Made by a program: the position numbers and the translations under genes | Notes under the pieces: model-generated | Seen by the model: the letters and a program-made list of their open reading frames with translations, nothing else | The model's database searches: none | Told to the model about the DNA's origin: nothing | In this document: positions 52,247 to 63,210 of the stretch, one piece after another | Layout: every line of letters begins with the position of its first letter | Position numbering within the stretch: the stretch's first letter is position 1 | From: Arthrobacter sp. EM1 | Lineage (GTDB): Bacteria > Actinomycetota > Actinomycetes > Actinomycetales > Micrococcaceae | DNA length: 64,000 nucleotides | NCBI RefSeq assembly: GCF_029964055.1 | Contig: NZ_CP124836.1 | Coordinates: forward strand, 1,674,001-1,738,000 | Reading direction: 5' to 3'

Positions 52247-53227
52247 ATGGCACTGACAGCATCAGTCAAGGAAGAACTGTCCCGGCTGGACATCAAGAAA
52301 TCCTCGGTCCGCAAGGCTGAAGTGTCCGCCATGCTCCGCTTCGCCGGCGGGCTGCACATCATCTCGGGCCGGATTGTGATCGAAGCCGAGGTGGATCTCG
52401 CGTCGACTGCGCGCCGGCTCCGGGCAGCCATCGCCGAAGTGTACGGACACCAGAGCGAGATCATCGTTGTGTCCGGCGGCGGGCTGCGGCGCGGCAGCCG
52501 CTACGTGGTGCGTGTGGTCCGCGACGGCGAAGCGTTGGCCCGGCAGACGGGTCTCCTGGACGCCCGCGGCCGCCCGGTCCGCGGCCTGCCCTCGGTCGTG
52601 GTGAATGGATCCGCGGCCGACGCCGAGGCCGTCTGGCGCGGCGCCTTCCTTGCCCACGGATCCCTCACCGAACCCGGCCGCTCTTCTGCCATGGAGGTCA
52701 CCTGCCCCGGCCCGGAGTCCGCACTGGCCCTCGTCGGCGCCGCCCGTCGGCTCGGCATCCAGGCCAAGGCCCGCGAAGTCAGGGGAGTGGACCGAGTGGT
52801 TATCCGCGACGGCGACACGATCGCCGCGCTGCTGACCCGGATGGGCGCCCACGACGCGCTGATGGTCTGGGAAGAGCGCCGGATGCGCAAGGAAGTCCGT
52901 GCCACCGCGAACCGGCTGGCCAACTTCGACGACGCCAACCTGCGCCGTTCCGCGCAGGCCGCCGTCGCTGCCGGCGCCCGCGTGGACCGGGCCCTGGAAA
53001 TCCTCGGCGACGACGTACCGGAGCACTTGAAGTACGCCGGTGAGCTGCGGGTCGCGCACAAGCAGGCCAGCCTGGACGAACTGGGCCGGCTCGCGGACCC
53101 GGTGATGACCAAGGACGCAATCGCGGGACGGATCCGCCGGCTGCTCGCCATGGCGGATAAACGGGCGCAGGACCTCGGCATCCCCGGTACGGAAGCGAAT
53201 GTGACACCGGAAATGCTTGACGAGTAG
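52247..53227 (+). CDS. whiA: DNA-binding regulator WhiA
   Basis: 326 aa; AGGAAAGG upstream of the ATG. The N-terminal LAGLIDADG-like domain ([16 protein letters not shown] ... [13 protein letters not shown]) and the C-terminal helix-turn-helix ([40 protein letters not shown]) match WhiA, which governs sporulation septation in Streptomyces and cell division or metabolism in non-sporulating actinobacteria. Last gene of the conserved trio. Confidence 0.96.
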   Translation: MALTASVKEELSRLDIKKSSVRKAEVSAMLRFAGGLHIISGRIVIEAEVDLASTARRLRAAIAEVYGHQSEIIVVSGGGLRRGSRYVVRVVRDGEALARQTGLLDARGRPVRGLPSVVVNGSAADAEAVWRGAFLAHGSLTEPGRSSAMEVTCPGPESALALVGAARRLGIQAKAREVRGVDRVVIRDGDTIAALLTRMGAHDALMVWEERRMRKEVRATANRLANFDDANLRRSAQAAVAAGARVDRALEILGDDVPEHLKYAGELRVAHKQASLDELGRLADPVMTKDAIAGRIRRLLAMADKRAQDLGIPGTEANVTPEMLDE

Positions 53228-53399
53228 CCTCTCCTCAGAAACAACTGCAGAATTCAGATGGGGCAGCGGGAATACCTCAGCCGGACCGGAGGCTATGCCC
53301 ACTGGATCCCGATCCAGAAACTTCCGGGTGCAAACACATCCGGATGCACAATCCGAGACTTACCAAACGGACAACCAGTCCACGACATTGGAGGATTTT

Positions 53400-54023
53400 G
53401 TGACCGAGTACGTACTGCCCGACCTCAGCTATGACTACGCAGCGCTGGAGCCCCACATCTCCGCGCGGATCATGGAGCTGCACCACAGCAAGCACCACGC
53501 CGCCTACGTGGCCGGCGCCAACAACGCCCTGGCCCAGCTGGCCGAAGCACGCGAAAAGGGCGACTTCGCCAACATCAACCGCCTCTCCAAGGACCTTGCG
53601 TTCCACACCGGCGGACACATCAACCACTCCGTGTTCTGGAACAACCTCTCCCCTGATGGCGGGGACAAGCCCGAAGGCGAGCTGGCGGCCGCCATCGATG
53701 ACGCCTTCGGCTCCTTTGACGCGTTCCGGGCGCACTTCACCGCCGCGGCCATGGGCCTGCAGGGCTCCGGCTGGGCGTTCCTGGCCTACGAGCCGATCGG
53801 CGGAAACCTCGTGATCGAGCAGCTCTACGATCAGCAGGGCAACGTCGCCGTCGGTACCACGCCGCTGCTGATGCTGGACATGTGGGAGCACGCCTTCTAC
53901 CTGGACTACGTCAACGTCAAAGCAGACTACGTCAAGGCCTTCTGGAACATCGTGAACTGGGCCGACGTCGCCAAGCGCTTTGACGCCGCCCGCCAGAACG
54001 CCACCGGCCTGATCACGCTGTAG
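53400..54023 (+). CDS. sodA: Superoxide dismutase (Fe/Mn type)
   Basis: 207 aa from GTG 53400 with GGAGG 5 nt upstream; the frame opens earlier through non-coding DNA. Metal ligands lie in [22 protein letters not shown] and [13 protein letters not shown]; the [13 protein letters not shown] wording is closer to Mn-type enzymes. It removes superoxide in the cytoplasm. Position between whiA and gap breaks an otherwise conserved whiA-gap neighbourhood. Followed by two strong hairpins. Confidence 0.96.
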   Translation: MTEYVLPDLSYDYAALEPHISARIMELHHSKHHAAYVAGANNALAQLAEAREKGDFANINRLSKDLAFHTGGHINHSVFWNNLSPDGGDKPEGELAAAIDDAFGSFDAFRAHFTAAAMGLQGSGWAFLAYEPIGGNLVIEQLYDQQGNVAVGTTPLLMLDMWEHAFYLDYVNVKADYVKAFWNIVNWADVAKRFDAARQNATGLITL

Positions 54024-54048
54024 CAGGTCATGCGGCTGTAACAAAGCT

Positions 54049-54078
54049 CACAATTGGGCCCGTTCGGCCCAAATTGTG
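54049..54078 (+). terminator. First hairpin downstream of sodA
   Basis: CACAATT-GGGCC pairs with GGCCC-AAATTGTG (one bulged A) around a 5-nt loop, followed 4 nt later by a second hairpin. Together they probably end the sodA mRNA. Confidence 0.65.
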
Positions 54079-54081
54079 GAC

Positions 54082-54111
54082 GGTCCGCCCCCGCACTTGC
54101 GGGGGCGGGCC
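54082..54111 (+). terminator. Second hairpin downstream of sodA
   Basis: GGTCCGCCCCCGC pairs with GCGGGGGCGGGCC (one G-T pair) around ACTT, an unusually stable 13-bp stem. No T tract follows. It lies just before the gap promoter region. Confidence 0.65.
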
Positions 54112-54121
54112 AAGCTAAACG

Positions 54122-54127
54122 TAAGAT
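54122..54127 (+). promoter_or_regulatory. Possible -10 box of gap
   Basis: TAAGAT could start a gap transcript with a leader of about 145 nt; no convincing -35 is seen, and the upstream position is occupied by the hairpin. Confidence 0.35.
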
Positions 54128-54185
54128 GGATCACGGAAGGCGGTTAGCCTTCAGCAATGTGGCTGGTCGCCCTCCGATCTGGTAA

Positions 54186-55289
<1,104 letters not shown>

Positions 55290-55299
55290 GGTAAGACTC

Positions 55300-56526
55300 A
55301 TGACATTCCACACCCTCAACGAACTGATCGCTGATGGTGTCCGCGGGCGGTACGTTCTGGTCAGAAGTGACCTGAACGTACCGCTCGACGGCTCTTCAGT
55401 CACTGACGACGGCCGCATCAAGGCCTCCCTCCCAGTGCTGGCGAAGCTCACGGATGCCGGTGCCCGCGTGCTGGTTACAGCCCACCTCGGCCGCCCCAAG
55501 GGCGCCCCCGAGGACAAGTTCTCACTCAAGCCAGCTGTCGCGCGGCTTGCCGAACTCGCCTCCTTCAAGGTCGCCCTTGCAGGGGACACCGTCGGCAGTT
55601 CCGCTGCGGCCGGAGCGGCGGCGCTGCAGGACGGCGAGGCCCTGGTCCTGGAGAACGTTCGTTTCGACGCCCGGGAGACGTCAAAGGACGACGTTGAACG
55701 GGGCGCATTCGCCGATGAGCTGGTGGCCCTCACCGGATCCCACGGCGCGTTTGTGGACGACGCCTTCGGCGCCGTACACCGCAAGCACGCCAGTGTGTAC
55801 GACGTCGCGACCCGCCTGCCCTCCTACCAGGGCGACTTGGTCCGCACCGAGGTCGAGGTGCTGCGCAAGCTCACCACCGACACGCAGCGGCCCTACGTCG
55901 TTGTGCTGGGCGGTTCCAAGGTCTCGGACAAGCTGGCCGTGATCAACAACCTCATCGGCAAGGCAGACACCATCCTGGTCGGCGGTGGCATGTTGTTCAC
56001 CTTCCTCGCCGCCGCGGGCCACAAGGTGGCCGGCAGTTTGCTCGAAGAGGACCAGATTCCGGTCGTGCAGGACTATCTGGCGCGCGCAGCGGCCGCCGGG
56101 ACCGAATTTGTGGTTCCCACCGACGTCGTGGTGGCAAATAAGTTCGCCGCCGACGCCGCGCAGGAGACGGTGCGTGCGGACGCGATGGAAGGCAGCAGCT
56201 TTGGCGCGCAGGGCATTGGCCTGGACATCGGTCCGGAATCGTCTGCCGCGTTCGCGGAACGGATCCAGGGCGCCAGGACGGTGTTCTGGAACGGACCCAT
56301 GGGGGTATTCGAGTTCCCTGCGTTCGCCGCCGGGACACGGGCCGTCGCCGCGGCACTAACCGAAACCGGGGCGTTCACAGTCGTCGGCGGCGGCGACTCC
56401 GCCGCCGCGGTCCGGACCCTCGGTTTCGCCGATGATCAGTTTGGGCACATTTCCACCGGCGGCGGCGCCAGCCTGGAGTACCTTGAAGGCAAGGAACTTC
56501 CCGGCCTGAGCGTCCTGGACCGCTAA
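55300..56526 (+). CDS. pgk: Phosphoglycerate kinase
   Basis: 408 aa from the ATG at 55300. Family motifs: [32 protein letters not shown], and the C-terminal WNGPMGVFE and GGGDSAAAV nucleotide site. It makes ATP from 1,3-bisphosphoglycerate. The gap to tpiA contains a strong hairpin. Confidence 0.98.
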   Translation: MTFHTLNELIADGVRGRYVLVRSDLNVPLDGSSVTDDGRIKASLPVLAKLTDAGARVLVTAHLGRPKGAPEDKFSLKPAVARLAELASFKVALAGDTVGSSAAAGAAALQDGEALVLENVRFDARETSKDDVERGAFADELVALTGSHGAFVDDAFGAVHRKHASVYDVATRLPSYQGDLVRTEVEVLRKLTTDTQRPYVVVLGGSKVSDKLAVINNLIGKADTILVGGGMLFTFLAAAGHKVAGSLLEEDQIPVVQDYLARAAAAGTEFVVPTDVVVANKFAADAAQETVRADAMEGSSFGAQGIGLDIGPESSAAFAERIQGARTVFWNGPMGVFEFPAFAAGTRAVAAALTETGAFTVVGGGDSAAAVRTLGFADDQFGHISTGGGASLEYLEGKELPGLSVLDR

Positions 56527-56532
56527 ATCCTC

Positions 56533-56577
56533 CAGCCGGCAGGGCCCCTTCTCCAAGGACGGGCGCCCTGCCGGCTG
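56533..56577 (+). terminator. Hairpin between pgk and tpiA
   Basis: CAGCCGGCAGGGC pairs perfectly with GCCCTGCCGGCTG (13 bp), 19-nt loop, then TTTCAC. It may attenuate transcription or stabilise the gap-pgk part of the message. Confidence 0.6.
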
Positions 56578-56607
56578 TTTCACTGCTACGACCTTTTTGG
56601 AGACCAC

Positions 56608-57423
56608 GTGACTACGTCAAGCAACGGAAAATTCGACCGGACGCCCTTCATCGCTGGCAACTGGAAGATGAACATGGACCACGTCCAGGGCATTACCCTG
56701 CTGCAGAAGCTGGCCTGGACCCTCTCGGACGCCAAGCACGACTACAGCCGGGCGGAGGTTGCCGTTTTCCCGCCGTTTACCGACCTTCGCGGTGTCCAGA
56801 CGCTCGTCCAGGGCGATGAGCTGAAGGTTGTCTACGGTGGCCAGGATCTCTCGCCGGCCGACTCCGGTGCGTACACCGGCGACATTTCCGGGCAGTTCCT
56901 CGCCAAGCTTGGCTGCAGCTACGTCCTGGTCGGGCACAGCGAACGCCGCACCATCCACCACGAAGCTGACGAGGTCCTCAACGCGAAGACCAAGGCAGCC
57001 TTCCGGCACGGCATTACCCCCGTGCTGTGCGTCGGCGAAGGCCTGGAAATCCGGCAGGCCGGAACGCACGTTGACCACACACTCGCGCAGCTCCGGGCTG
57101 GCGTCGAGGGCCTCACCCCCGAGCAGGCCGCGGAACTCGTCGTCGCCTACGAGCCCGTTTGGGCCATCGGAACGGGCGAAGTTGCCGGTCCGGACGACGC
57201 GCAGGAAATGTGTGCCGCGATCCGCAGCGAACTGTCCACCCTTTTTGGTGCCGACGTCGCCGCCAAGACCCGGCTGCTTTACGGCGGTTCGGTTAAGGCC
57301 AACAACGCTGCCGCCATCATGAAAGAGCACGACGTGGACGGCTTGCTTGTTGGCGGCGCCAGCCTGGATGCCGCCGAGTTTGCTAATATTGTCAGGTTCG
57401 AGAGTCACCTGCTGACGGATTAG
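56608..57423 (+). CDS. tpiA: Triosephosphate isomerase
   Basis: 271 aa; GTG start with TTTGGAG upstream. Catalytic lysine in GNWKMN, histidine in VGHSERR, glutamate in [12 protein letters not shown], and the phosphate loop [10 protein letters not shown]. Interconverts the two triose phosphates. Separated by 49 bp from secG. Confidence 0.98.
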   Translation: MTTSSNGKFDRTPFIAGNWKMNMDHVQGITLLQKLAWTLSDAKHDYSRAEVAVFPPFTDLRGVQTLVQGDELKVVYGGQDLSPADSGAYTGDISGQFLAKLGCSYVLVGHSERRTIHHEADEVLNAKTKAAFRHGITPVLCVGEGLEIRQAGTHVDHTLAQLRAGVEGLTPEQAAELVVAYEPVWAIGTGEVAGPDDAQEMCAAIRSELSTLFGADVAAKTRLLYGGSVKANNAAAIMKEHDVDGLLVGGASLDAAEFANIVRFESHLLTD

Positions 57424-57472
57424 TCCGGACACCATCGTGGCCCCCGCAATCCAAATCTTCTGAAAGGCCGTC

Positions 57473-57730
57473 GTGGACGTTCTTCATGTCATTCTGCAGG
57501 TCCTCCTGGGCATCACCAGCCTGCTGCTGACCTTGCTCATCCTGCTGCATAAGGGTCGCGGTGGCGGCCTGTCCGACATGTTCGGCGGCGGCATGACCTC
57601 CGGCCTCAGCTCCTCCGGCGTCGCCGAACGGAACCTGAACCGCTTTACGGTCATCCTTGGCATCACCTGGGGCATTGTGATCATCGGGCTGGGTCTGCTG
57701 ATGCGTTTCAGCGGTGCCGGCGACTCCTGA
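57473..57730 (+). CDS. secG: Preprotein translocase subunit SecG
   Basis: 85 aa, GTG start with AAAGG upstream. Two membrane helices (~5-24 and ~58-79) flank the conserved LLHKGRGGGLSDMFGGG loop. Auxiliary part of the SecYEG channel. The tpiA-secG linkage is conserved in many bacteria. Confidence 0.95.
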   Translation: MDVLHVILQVLLGITSLLLTLLILLHKGRGGGLSDMFGGGMTSGLSSSGVAERNLNRFTVILGITWGIVIIGLGLLMRFSGAGDS

Positions 57731-57777
57731 CCCAACGGCCGAAAACTCAATAACGGGTCCTCTGGCCCTCCCGGCAT

Positions 57778-57847
57778 CGGGAGCTCACCAACTACACTGT
57801 GGCTGATTGCATGCGCATTCCGTCCCTCGAGTAGCCAGGAGCTCCCG
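57778..57847 (+). promoter_or_regulatory. Possible hairpin masking the rbpA ribosome site
   Basis: CGGGAGCTC (57778-57786) is the exact complement of GAGCTCCCG (57839-57847), which includes part of the AGGAG ribosome site and ends at the rbpA ATG. The 52-nt loop makes pairing uncertain. Confidence 0.35.
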
Positions 57848-58228
57848 ATGCTTCATTCTGCCTCCGGGTTCCGGGGAACCCGGGTAGGTGCCACAGAAGG
57901 GGCTCCAGCACGCCACGAGCCGCCAGCCAGCGCGGCCGCCCGGATACCACGCACCCGGTTCTCCTACCGTTGCGCCAAGGGCCACGAGACTGCACTGGTT
58001 TTCGCGCAGCTGCCCGACGAGCAGATCCCCGGTGTCTGGGACTGCCGGCACTGCGGCGGAACCGCAACCCGGGACGAAACCCAATTCTCACTCGATGACG
58101 TCCCGGCGGAAGGCTACAAGAGCCACCTCGAATACGTTAAAGAACGGCGCTCCAGCCAAGACGCCGAGGACGTCCTGGCCGGAGCGCTGGAGCGGCTGCG
58201 CGCCAGCCGATCCTTCCCGCCAGGATAG
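57848..58228 (+). CDS. rbpA: RNA polymerase-binding protein RbpA
   Basis: 126 aa. The N-terminal RGTRVGA segment, zinc-ribbon-like core (CAKGHETALVF ... WDCRHCGG) and C-terminal sigma-interaction helix (KSHLEYVKERRSSQDAEDVLAGALERL) match RbpA, which binds sigma-A/B and stabilises the open promoter complex in actinobacteria only. AGGAG precedes the ATG. Last rightward gene of the window, convergent with pgl. Confidence 0.92.
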   Translation: MLHSASGFRGTRVGATEGAPARHEPPASAAARIPRTRFSYRCAKGHETALVFAQLPDEQIPGVWDCRHCGGTATRDETQFSLDDVPAEGYKSHLEYVKERRSSQDAEDVLAGALERLRASRSFPPG

Positions 58229-58259
58229 ATTGGCAGGATAGGCGGTGGAAGAGAGCGGC

Positions 58260-59066
58260 CTAGGCCTTGCGCACCAACTGTTCCGGAACGTGCGAGGCCG
58301 CATTTTCGTCGATCAGCCACAGCGTCTCGTCCCGGCCCCTTGGACCTGCCGCCGGCACCTGTACCGGGTTGGCTCCGGCAAGGGCCAGTCCGACCGCACC
58401 GGCTTTGTCCTCGCCGGCAACGACCATCCAAATTTCCAGTGCCGTGTTAATGGCCGGCAGCGTCAGCGACACCCGCATCGGCGGCGGCTTGGGGGAGTTG
58501 CGGACCCCCACCACCGTCAGTTGCTTCTCCCTGACGCCGGCCTGTTCGGGGAACAGCGAGGCGACGTGCGCGTCCGGACCCACGCCGAGGAGCACGATGT
58601 CGAAGCGGGGGAGGACCCCGGGCCGCTCCGGCCGGTCGTCGGACATGTCCGCGGCGTGTTCCGCAGCCGCGGCCGCGGCCAGGCGGCGGGAATAGTCCGC
58701 GGCAGCCTCTTCCGGTGTGTCAAAGTCCGCGGTGGAACCGGGGGTGTGGATTCGCTCCGGATCGGCGTTGATATGGGAGAGCAACGCATCGCGGGCCTGT
58801 CGGGCGTTGCGTTCAGGGTCCTCGGCTGCGAGGAACCGCTCATCACCCCACCAGAAATTGACCTTCGACCAGTCCACGGCGGGCGCAGCAGGCGACTCGG
58901 CGACTGCCTTGAGCGACCCGATGCCCATCGAGCCACCGGTCAGCACCACCGTCGCTTCGCCGTGTTTGTCCTGAATGTCCACGAGCTTGGTGATCAGGCG
59001 GGCCGCGATGGCGGCCATCAGAACGGTCGAGTCGGGATGGATGCTTACTCTGGGCTCAGCGCTCAC
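58260..59066 (-). CDS. pgl: 6-phosphogluconolactonase
   Basis: 268 aa from GTG 59066, 11 nt after AAGGAG; a GTG four codons earlier overlaps that ribosome site. Motifs: VVLTGGSMG (sugar-phosphate loop), NFWWGDERF, and GVGPDAHVASLFP. It hydrolyses the lactone made by Zwf. Overlaps opcA by 11 nt, so translation is coupled. Confidence 0.95.
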   Translation of the reverse strand: MSAEPRVSIHPDSTVLMAAIAARLITKLVDIQDKHGEATVVLTGGSMGIGSLKAVAESPAAPAVDWSKVNFWWGDERFLAAEDPERNARQARDALLSHINADPERIHTPGSTADFDTPEEAAADYSRRLAAAAAAEHAADMSDDRPERPGVLPRFDIVLLGVGPDAHVASLFPEQAGVREKQLTVVGVRNSPKPPPMRVSLTLPAINTALEIWMVVAGEDKAGAVGLALAGANPVQVPAAGPRGRDETLWLIDENAASHVPEQLVRKA

Positions 59067-59997
59067 TGGGACGGACACTCCTTAAGTTGGTACGTGGCAG
59101 TCCAATAGTAATCACTTCACCAAACACTTCGTCCGGATCGAGCCGACGCAGCTCCTCGGCCAGGCAGTCCTTCAGGCTGCGGCGCGGAAGGGAGATGCGC
59201 TGCACCGGCTGGCCCGGCTGGCTCAGTTCCGCCACTGTCTGCCCGGGCCGGAACAGCTGCACGTCCCCGCTGGACCGGGTCAGCCGGACACGCCGGATTC
59301 CGGTGCCGGCCGGGTCAGCGACAATTGTCACCGGGGCATCCAGTGCCAGCGTCAGCCATGCGGCGAGCAGGATAGTACTGGGGGAGTCCGAGGCGCCTTC
59401 GACGGCGACGGCCGTGACCGGTGAGCTGTCCACCTGGTCCAGGACCGCCGCCAGCTGGATTCGCCAGTTGGTCAGGCGCGTCCAGGCGAGATCCGTATCA
59501 CCGGCTTTATAGGTGCGGCGGACGTTCTCGAGGGCCCGCTGCGGGTCCGCCTCGTTGCCCGAGTCCGTGATGCGCCGGTGCGCGATCCGGCCGATGGACG
59601 TCTCGCACGCATTCTTCGGGGCACCGTGCGGCCACCAGGCTACAATCGGCGCGTCCGGCAGCAGCAGCGCCGCAACGAGCGATTCGCTTTCCTCCGCGAG
59701 TTCGCCGTACCCGCGGAGCAAAATAACCTCGGATGCGCCGGCGTCACCGCCCACCCGGATCTGCGCGTCGAGCCGGGTTGGAGCCTTGGCGCCGGCGTCG
59801 GCAAGGACGATGATCCGGCAGGGGTGCTCGCGGCTGGCCTCATTGGCGGCTTCGATAGCCTCCTCCTCGAGCCCGGACTTGGTGACGACTACCAGGGTCA
59901 GTACCCGTCCCAGGGCGATCACGCCGCCCTGCTCACGCAGTGCCGTGATCTTCTTGGAGATCTTCGAGGTGGTGGTGTCGGGAAGATCTACGATCAT
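59056..59997 (-). CDS. opcA: Glucose-6-phosphate dehydrogenase assembly protein OpcA
   Basis: 313 aa. The OpcA_G6PD domains cover the whole length (VLTLVVVTKSGLEEEAIEAANEASREHPCRI; LPDAPIVAWWPHGAP; RLTNWRIQLAA). OpcA is required for active G6PD in actinobacteria and cyanobacteria. The ATG overlaps the zwf stop (ATGA). Confidence 0.95.
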   Translation of the reverse strand: MIVDLPDTTTSKISKKITALREQGGVIALGRVLTLVVVTKSGLEEEAIEAANEASREHPCRIIVLADAGAKAPTRLDAQIRVGGDAGASEVILLRGYGELAEESESLVAALLLPDAPIVAWWPHGAPKNACETSIGRIAHRRITDSGNEADPQRALENVRRTYKAGDTDLAWTRLTNWRIQLAAVLDQVDSSPVTAVAVEGASDSPSTILLAAWLTLALDAPVTIVADPAGTGIRRVRLTRSSGDVQLFRPGQTVAELSQPGQPVQRISLPRRSLKDCLAEELRRLDPDEVFGEVITIGLPRTNLRSVRPSER

Positions 59998-61556
59998 GGC
60001 CTTCTCCAGGTTCGTCCGTCGCGGGCAAGCAGCTGGTCGGCGGAAGCCGGCCCCCAGCTTCCGGGGGCGTACGGTTCCGGTTGTTCAGGCAGGGACGCCC
60101 AGTATTCCTCGAACGGGTCCAGGATCTTCCAGGACAGCTCGACTTCCGCGTGGCGGGGAAAGAGCGGCGGTTCACCAAGCAGCACGTCAAGGATCAGCCG
60201 TTCGTAGGCCTCGGGGCTGGACTCGGTGAAGGAGTGGCCGTAGCCGAAGTCCATCGTGACGTCCCGGACCTCCATCTGCGTGCCCGGCACCTTGGAGCCG
60301 AACCGGATGGTGGCGCCCTCGTCGGGTTGGACCCGGATCACCACGGCGTTCTGGCCGAAGTCGTCCTCACCGTGGTCGGTGAAGAGCAGGTTCGGTGCGC
60401 GCTTGAGCACCACAGCGATCTCGGTCACCCGGCGGCCCAGCCGTTTGCCGGCGCGAAGGTAGAACGGCACTCCCGCCCAGCGCCGGGTGTTGATGTCGAC
60501 CCGGATCGCGGCGAAGGTCTCCGTTTTGGAGTCCGCCGGGATGCCTTCTTCCTCCAGATAGCCAACAACTTGCTCGCCGCCCTGCCAGCCGCCGGTGAAT
60601 TGCCCTCGGGCCGAGTGGGTGGACAGGTCTGCGGGGAGCCGGACCGCTGCAAGGACCTTCTCTTTTTCCGCGCGCAGGTCATCGGCGTTGAATGAAATCG
60701 GCTCTTCCATTGCGGTGAGCGCCAGGAGCTGCAGCAGGTGGTTCTGGAGGACGTCGCGGGCTGCGCCGACACCGTCGTAGTAGCCCGCCCGGCCACCGGT
60801 GCCGATGTCCTCGGCCATGGTGATCTGGACGTGGTCGACGTAGTTGGCGTTCCAGAGCGGTTCGAAGAGCTGGTTGGCGAAGCGCAGTGCCAGAATGTTC
60901 TGCACCGTCTCCTTGCCCAGATAGTGGTCGATCCGGAAAACGGAATCGGGCGGGAAGACGGATTCCACGATGTTGTTGAGCTGGCGTGCCGATTCCAGGT
61001 TGTGGCCGAACGGCTTTTCGATCACAACGCGCCGCCACTTGTCTCCGGCGGCCTGCGCCAGGCCATGTTTGGACAGCTGCCGGCACACCAGTTCGAAGGC
61101 GTTCGGGGGGATGGAGAGGTAGAACGCGTGGTTGCCGCGGGTTCCGCGCTGTTCGTCGAGTTCGTCGATGGTTTCACTGAGGCGCTTAAACGCTTCGTCG
61201 TCGTCGAACTCGCCCTGCACAAAACGGATGCCCTCGGACAGTTGGGTCCACACGGTCTCATCAAACGGGGTGCGGGCGTAAGCCTTCACCGCCGTCTTCA
61301 CCTCGGCGGCGAAGTCCTCATTCTCCCAGTTCCGCCGCGCAAAACCGACGAGCGCGAAACTGGGCGGGAGCAGCCCGCGGTTGGCCAGGTCGTAGACGGC
61401 CGGCATGAGCTTTTTACGGGCGAGGTCTCCCGTGACCCCGAACAGGACCAGCGACGACGGTCCGGCAATACGGTTCAGGCGCCGGTCCCTCGGGTCCCGG
61501 AGCGGGTTCCGCCCCCGGCCCGTGGAATTGCGGTTGCCGTTGTGGTTTTCTGGCAT
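59994..61556 (-). CDS. zwf: Glucose-6-phosphate 1-dehydrogenase
   Basis: 520 aa. NADP-binding GVTGDLARKKLMPA, substrate motif RIDHYLGKE with catalytic His, and EKPFGHNLESA are present. It starts the oxidative pentose phosphate pathway. 15 bp downstream of pgi; ribosome site weak. Confidence 0.97.
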   Translation of the reverse strand: MPENHNGNRNSTGRGRNPLRDPRDRRLNRIAGPSSLVLFGVTGDLARKKLMPAVYDLANRGLLPPSFALVGFARRNWENEDFAAEVKTAVKAYARTPFDETVWTQLSEGIRFVQGEFDDDEAFKRLSETIDELDEQRGTRGNHAFYLSIPPNAFELVCRQLSKHGLAQAAGDKWRRVVIEKPFGHNLESARQLNNIVESVFPPDSVFRIDHYLGKETVQNILALRFANQLFEPLWNANYVDHVQITMAEDIGTGGRAGYYDGVGAARDVLQNHLLQLLALTAMEEPISFNADDLRAEKEKVLAAVRLPADLSTHSARGQFTGGWQGGEQVVGYLEEEGIPADSKTETFAAIRVDINTRRWAGVPFYLRAGKRLGRRVTEIAVVLKRAPNLLFTDHGEDDFGQNAVVIRVQPDEGATIRFGSKVPGTQMEVRDVTMDFGYGHSFTESSPEAYERLILDVLLGEPPLFPRHAEVELSWKILDPFEEYWASLPEQPEPYAPGSWGPASADQLLARDGRTWRRP

Positions 61557-61571
61557 GGTTGGGTGGGTGCC

Positions 61572-63206
61572 TTAGCTTTCGGTGGAGGGGACTGCCTGGC
61601 CGGCCAGCGCCGCAACGATTTCCCGCAACTGGCGGACGCCTGCGGCGCGGTCCGTGAGGTGCAGGCGCAGGACCGGGCGGCCGTGTTCCGAGAGGACTTG
61701 CGCATCGCCGGCGGCTTGGGCCGAGATCAACTCCCCGAAGCTGAAAGGCCGATCCGGGATGGCCAGGTCGGTGGCTGCCGCTGCGCTCACCTGCAGGAAG
61801 ACACCGATCGCGGGTCCGCCCTTATGGAACTGCCCGGTCGAGTGCAGGAACCGCGGGCCCCAGCCGAACGTCACGGGGCGGCGGGTGACGGCTGCCAGTT
61901 GGTCCCGGACGTCCTCAAGGGGTGCGTAGGCGAGTCGGTCAAAGTAGGCCTGGACACTGAGGTAGCTGTCCGGCTCCAGTTCGCCGAGCAGCGCACTGAG
62001 AGCGCCGGCAGCGGTTCGGGCGCCGCCAAGCCAGGAACCTCCGCGGACCTCGATAGCACCGTCGGTAAAGGCCGCCGGCGTCGGCTCCGGCTGCGCGTCA
62101 AGGAGGCCGCGGGCGGCCACCTTGGCAGCTTCGACGTCAGGCTGGTCAAAGGGGTTGATCCCGAGGAGGCGCCCGGCGACAGCCGTGGCGAACTCCCACG
62201 TCATCATTTGGGTGGGCAGGCCGCCGGCAATCGCAACCTCGTTCTCACCGAGGTCGACGTCGGCATCGGCCGCCACAAGGCGGATGACGAGGACGTCCGC
62301 GGCGCCGAGGGTCGCTTCCGGGGAAGACGGTCCGGCGACAACCGGCAACACGCCGGTGCCGAGTTTGCCGGTGGACTCGGCGATGAGCTGTTCGGCCCAG
62401 TCCGCGAAGCCTTTGATCCCCGAGCCGTCCTCGGCAATAACGATCTTGTTGCGCAGCGGCTTGGTGCCGCCCAGCGCGGCGCCGAGGGCCAGACCGATGT
62501 TTTCCCCGCCGTCCTCGTTGAGGACCTCGGCGGCTTCCTCCGCTTCGTCCAGGAAAGCCTGGATATCCACCCCGGCAAGGCCGGACGGAACCATCCCGAA
62601 CGCAGTAAGCGCCGAGTAGCGGCCGCCGACGTTTGGGTCAGCGTTGAATACCGCGCGGTACCCGGCCTCGCGGGAGGCCTTGTCCAGCGGGGATCCCGGA
62701 TCGGTGACGATGATGATCCGGCTCTTCGCGTCGAGTCCGGCCGCGGTGAAGGCATGCTCGAAGATCCGGCGCTGGGAATCCGTCTCCAAGGTGGATCCGG
62801 ACTTCGAGGACACCACAACAGCGGTTTCGGCCAGCCGGTCCGCAAGCGCGGCGGAGACCTGTTCCGGATCGGTGCTGTCCAGGACGGTCAGCTCGACGCC
62901 GGCGGTTCCGGCGATGACCTCCGGGGCCAGCGAGGAACCGCCCATGCCGCAGAGCACGATCCGGCGGACACCTTCGGCGCGCAGTGCGTCACGCAGGGCC
63001 AGGATGTCCGCCACCAGGGACTGGGAGACCGTGGCCGCCTCGACCCAGCCGAGCCGCACGGAAGCCTCGGCTTCGGCCTCGGAACCCCACAGCGTGGGGT
63101 CCTTGGCGAAGATCCGGGTGGCGACCTTGTCCGCCAGCAGGGCAGGCAGGTGCTGTTCGTGGGCGAGGCGGGCGGCGCCCGTGGCGTCGTAGCTGAGTGT
63201 GGTCAT
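61572..63206 (-). CDS. pgi: Glucose-6-phosphate isomerase
   Basis: 544 aa from the ATG at 63206; a longer frame starts inside tal and is spurious. It is the actinobacterial tal-linked form: SIS-type sugar sites CGMGGSSLAPEVI, VVSSKSGSTLET, and the C-terminal GWGPRFLHSTGQFHKGG with catalytic lysine/histidine. Interconverts glucose- and fructose-6-phosphate. 4 bp after tal. Confidence 0.94.
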   Translation of the reverse strand: MTTLSYDATGAARLAHEQHLPALLADKVATRIFAKDPTLWGSEAEAEASVRLGWVEAATVSQSLVADILALRDALRAEGVRRIVLCGMGGSSLAPEVIAGTAGVELTVLDSTDPEQVSAALADRLAETAVVVSSKSGSTLETDSQRRIFEHAFTAAGLDAKSRIIIVTDPGSPLDKASREAGYRAVFNADPNVGGRYSALTAFGMVPSGLAGVDIQAFLDEAEEAAEVLNEDGGENIGLALGAALGGTKPLRNKIVIAEDGSGIKGFADWAEQLIAESTGKLGTGVLPVVAGPSSPEATLGAADVLVIRLVAADADVDLGENEVAIAGGLPTQMMTWEFATAVAGRLLGINPFDQPDVEAAKVAARGLLDAQPEPTPAAFTDGAIEVRGGSWLGGARTAAGALSALLGELEPDSYLSVQAYFDRLAYAPLEDVRDQLAAVTRRPVTFGWGPRFLHSTGQFHKGGPAIGVFLQVSAAAATDLAIPDRPFSFGELISAQAAGDAQVLSEHGRPVLRLHLTDRAAGVRQLREIVAALAGQAVPSTES

Positions 63207-63210
63207 GGGA

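Noticed and set aside
53217..53399. Upstream extension of sodA as a longer protein or signal peptide
   Set aside because: The frame is open, but GGAGG sits just before GTG 53400, the SOD fold starts there, and the extra segment is polar without signal-peptide features.
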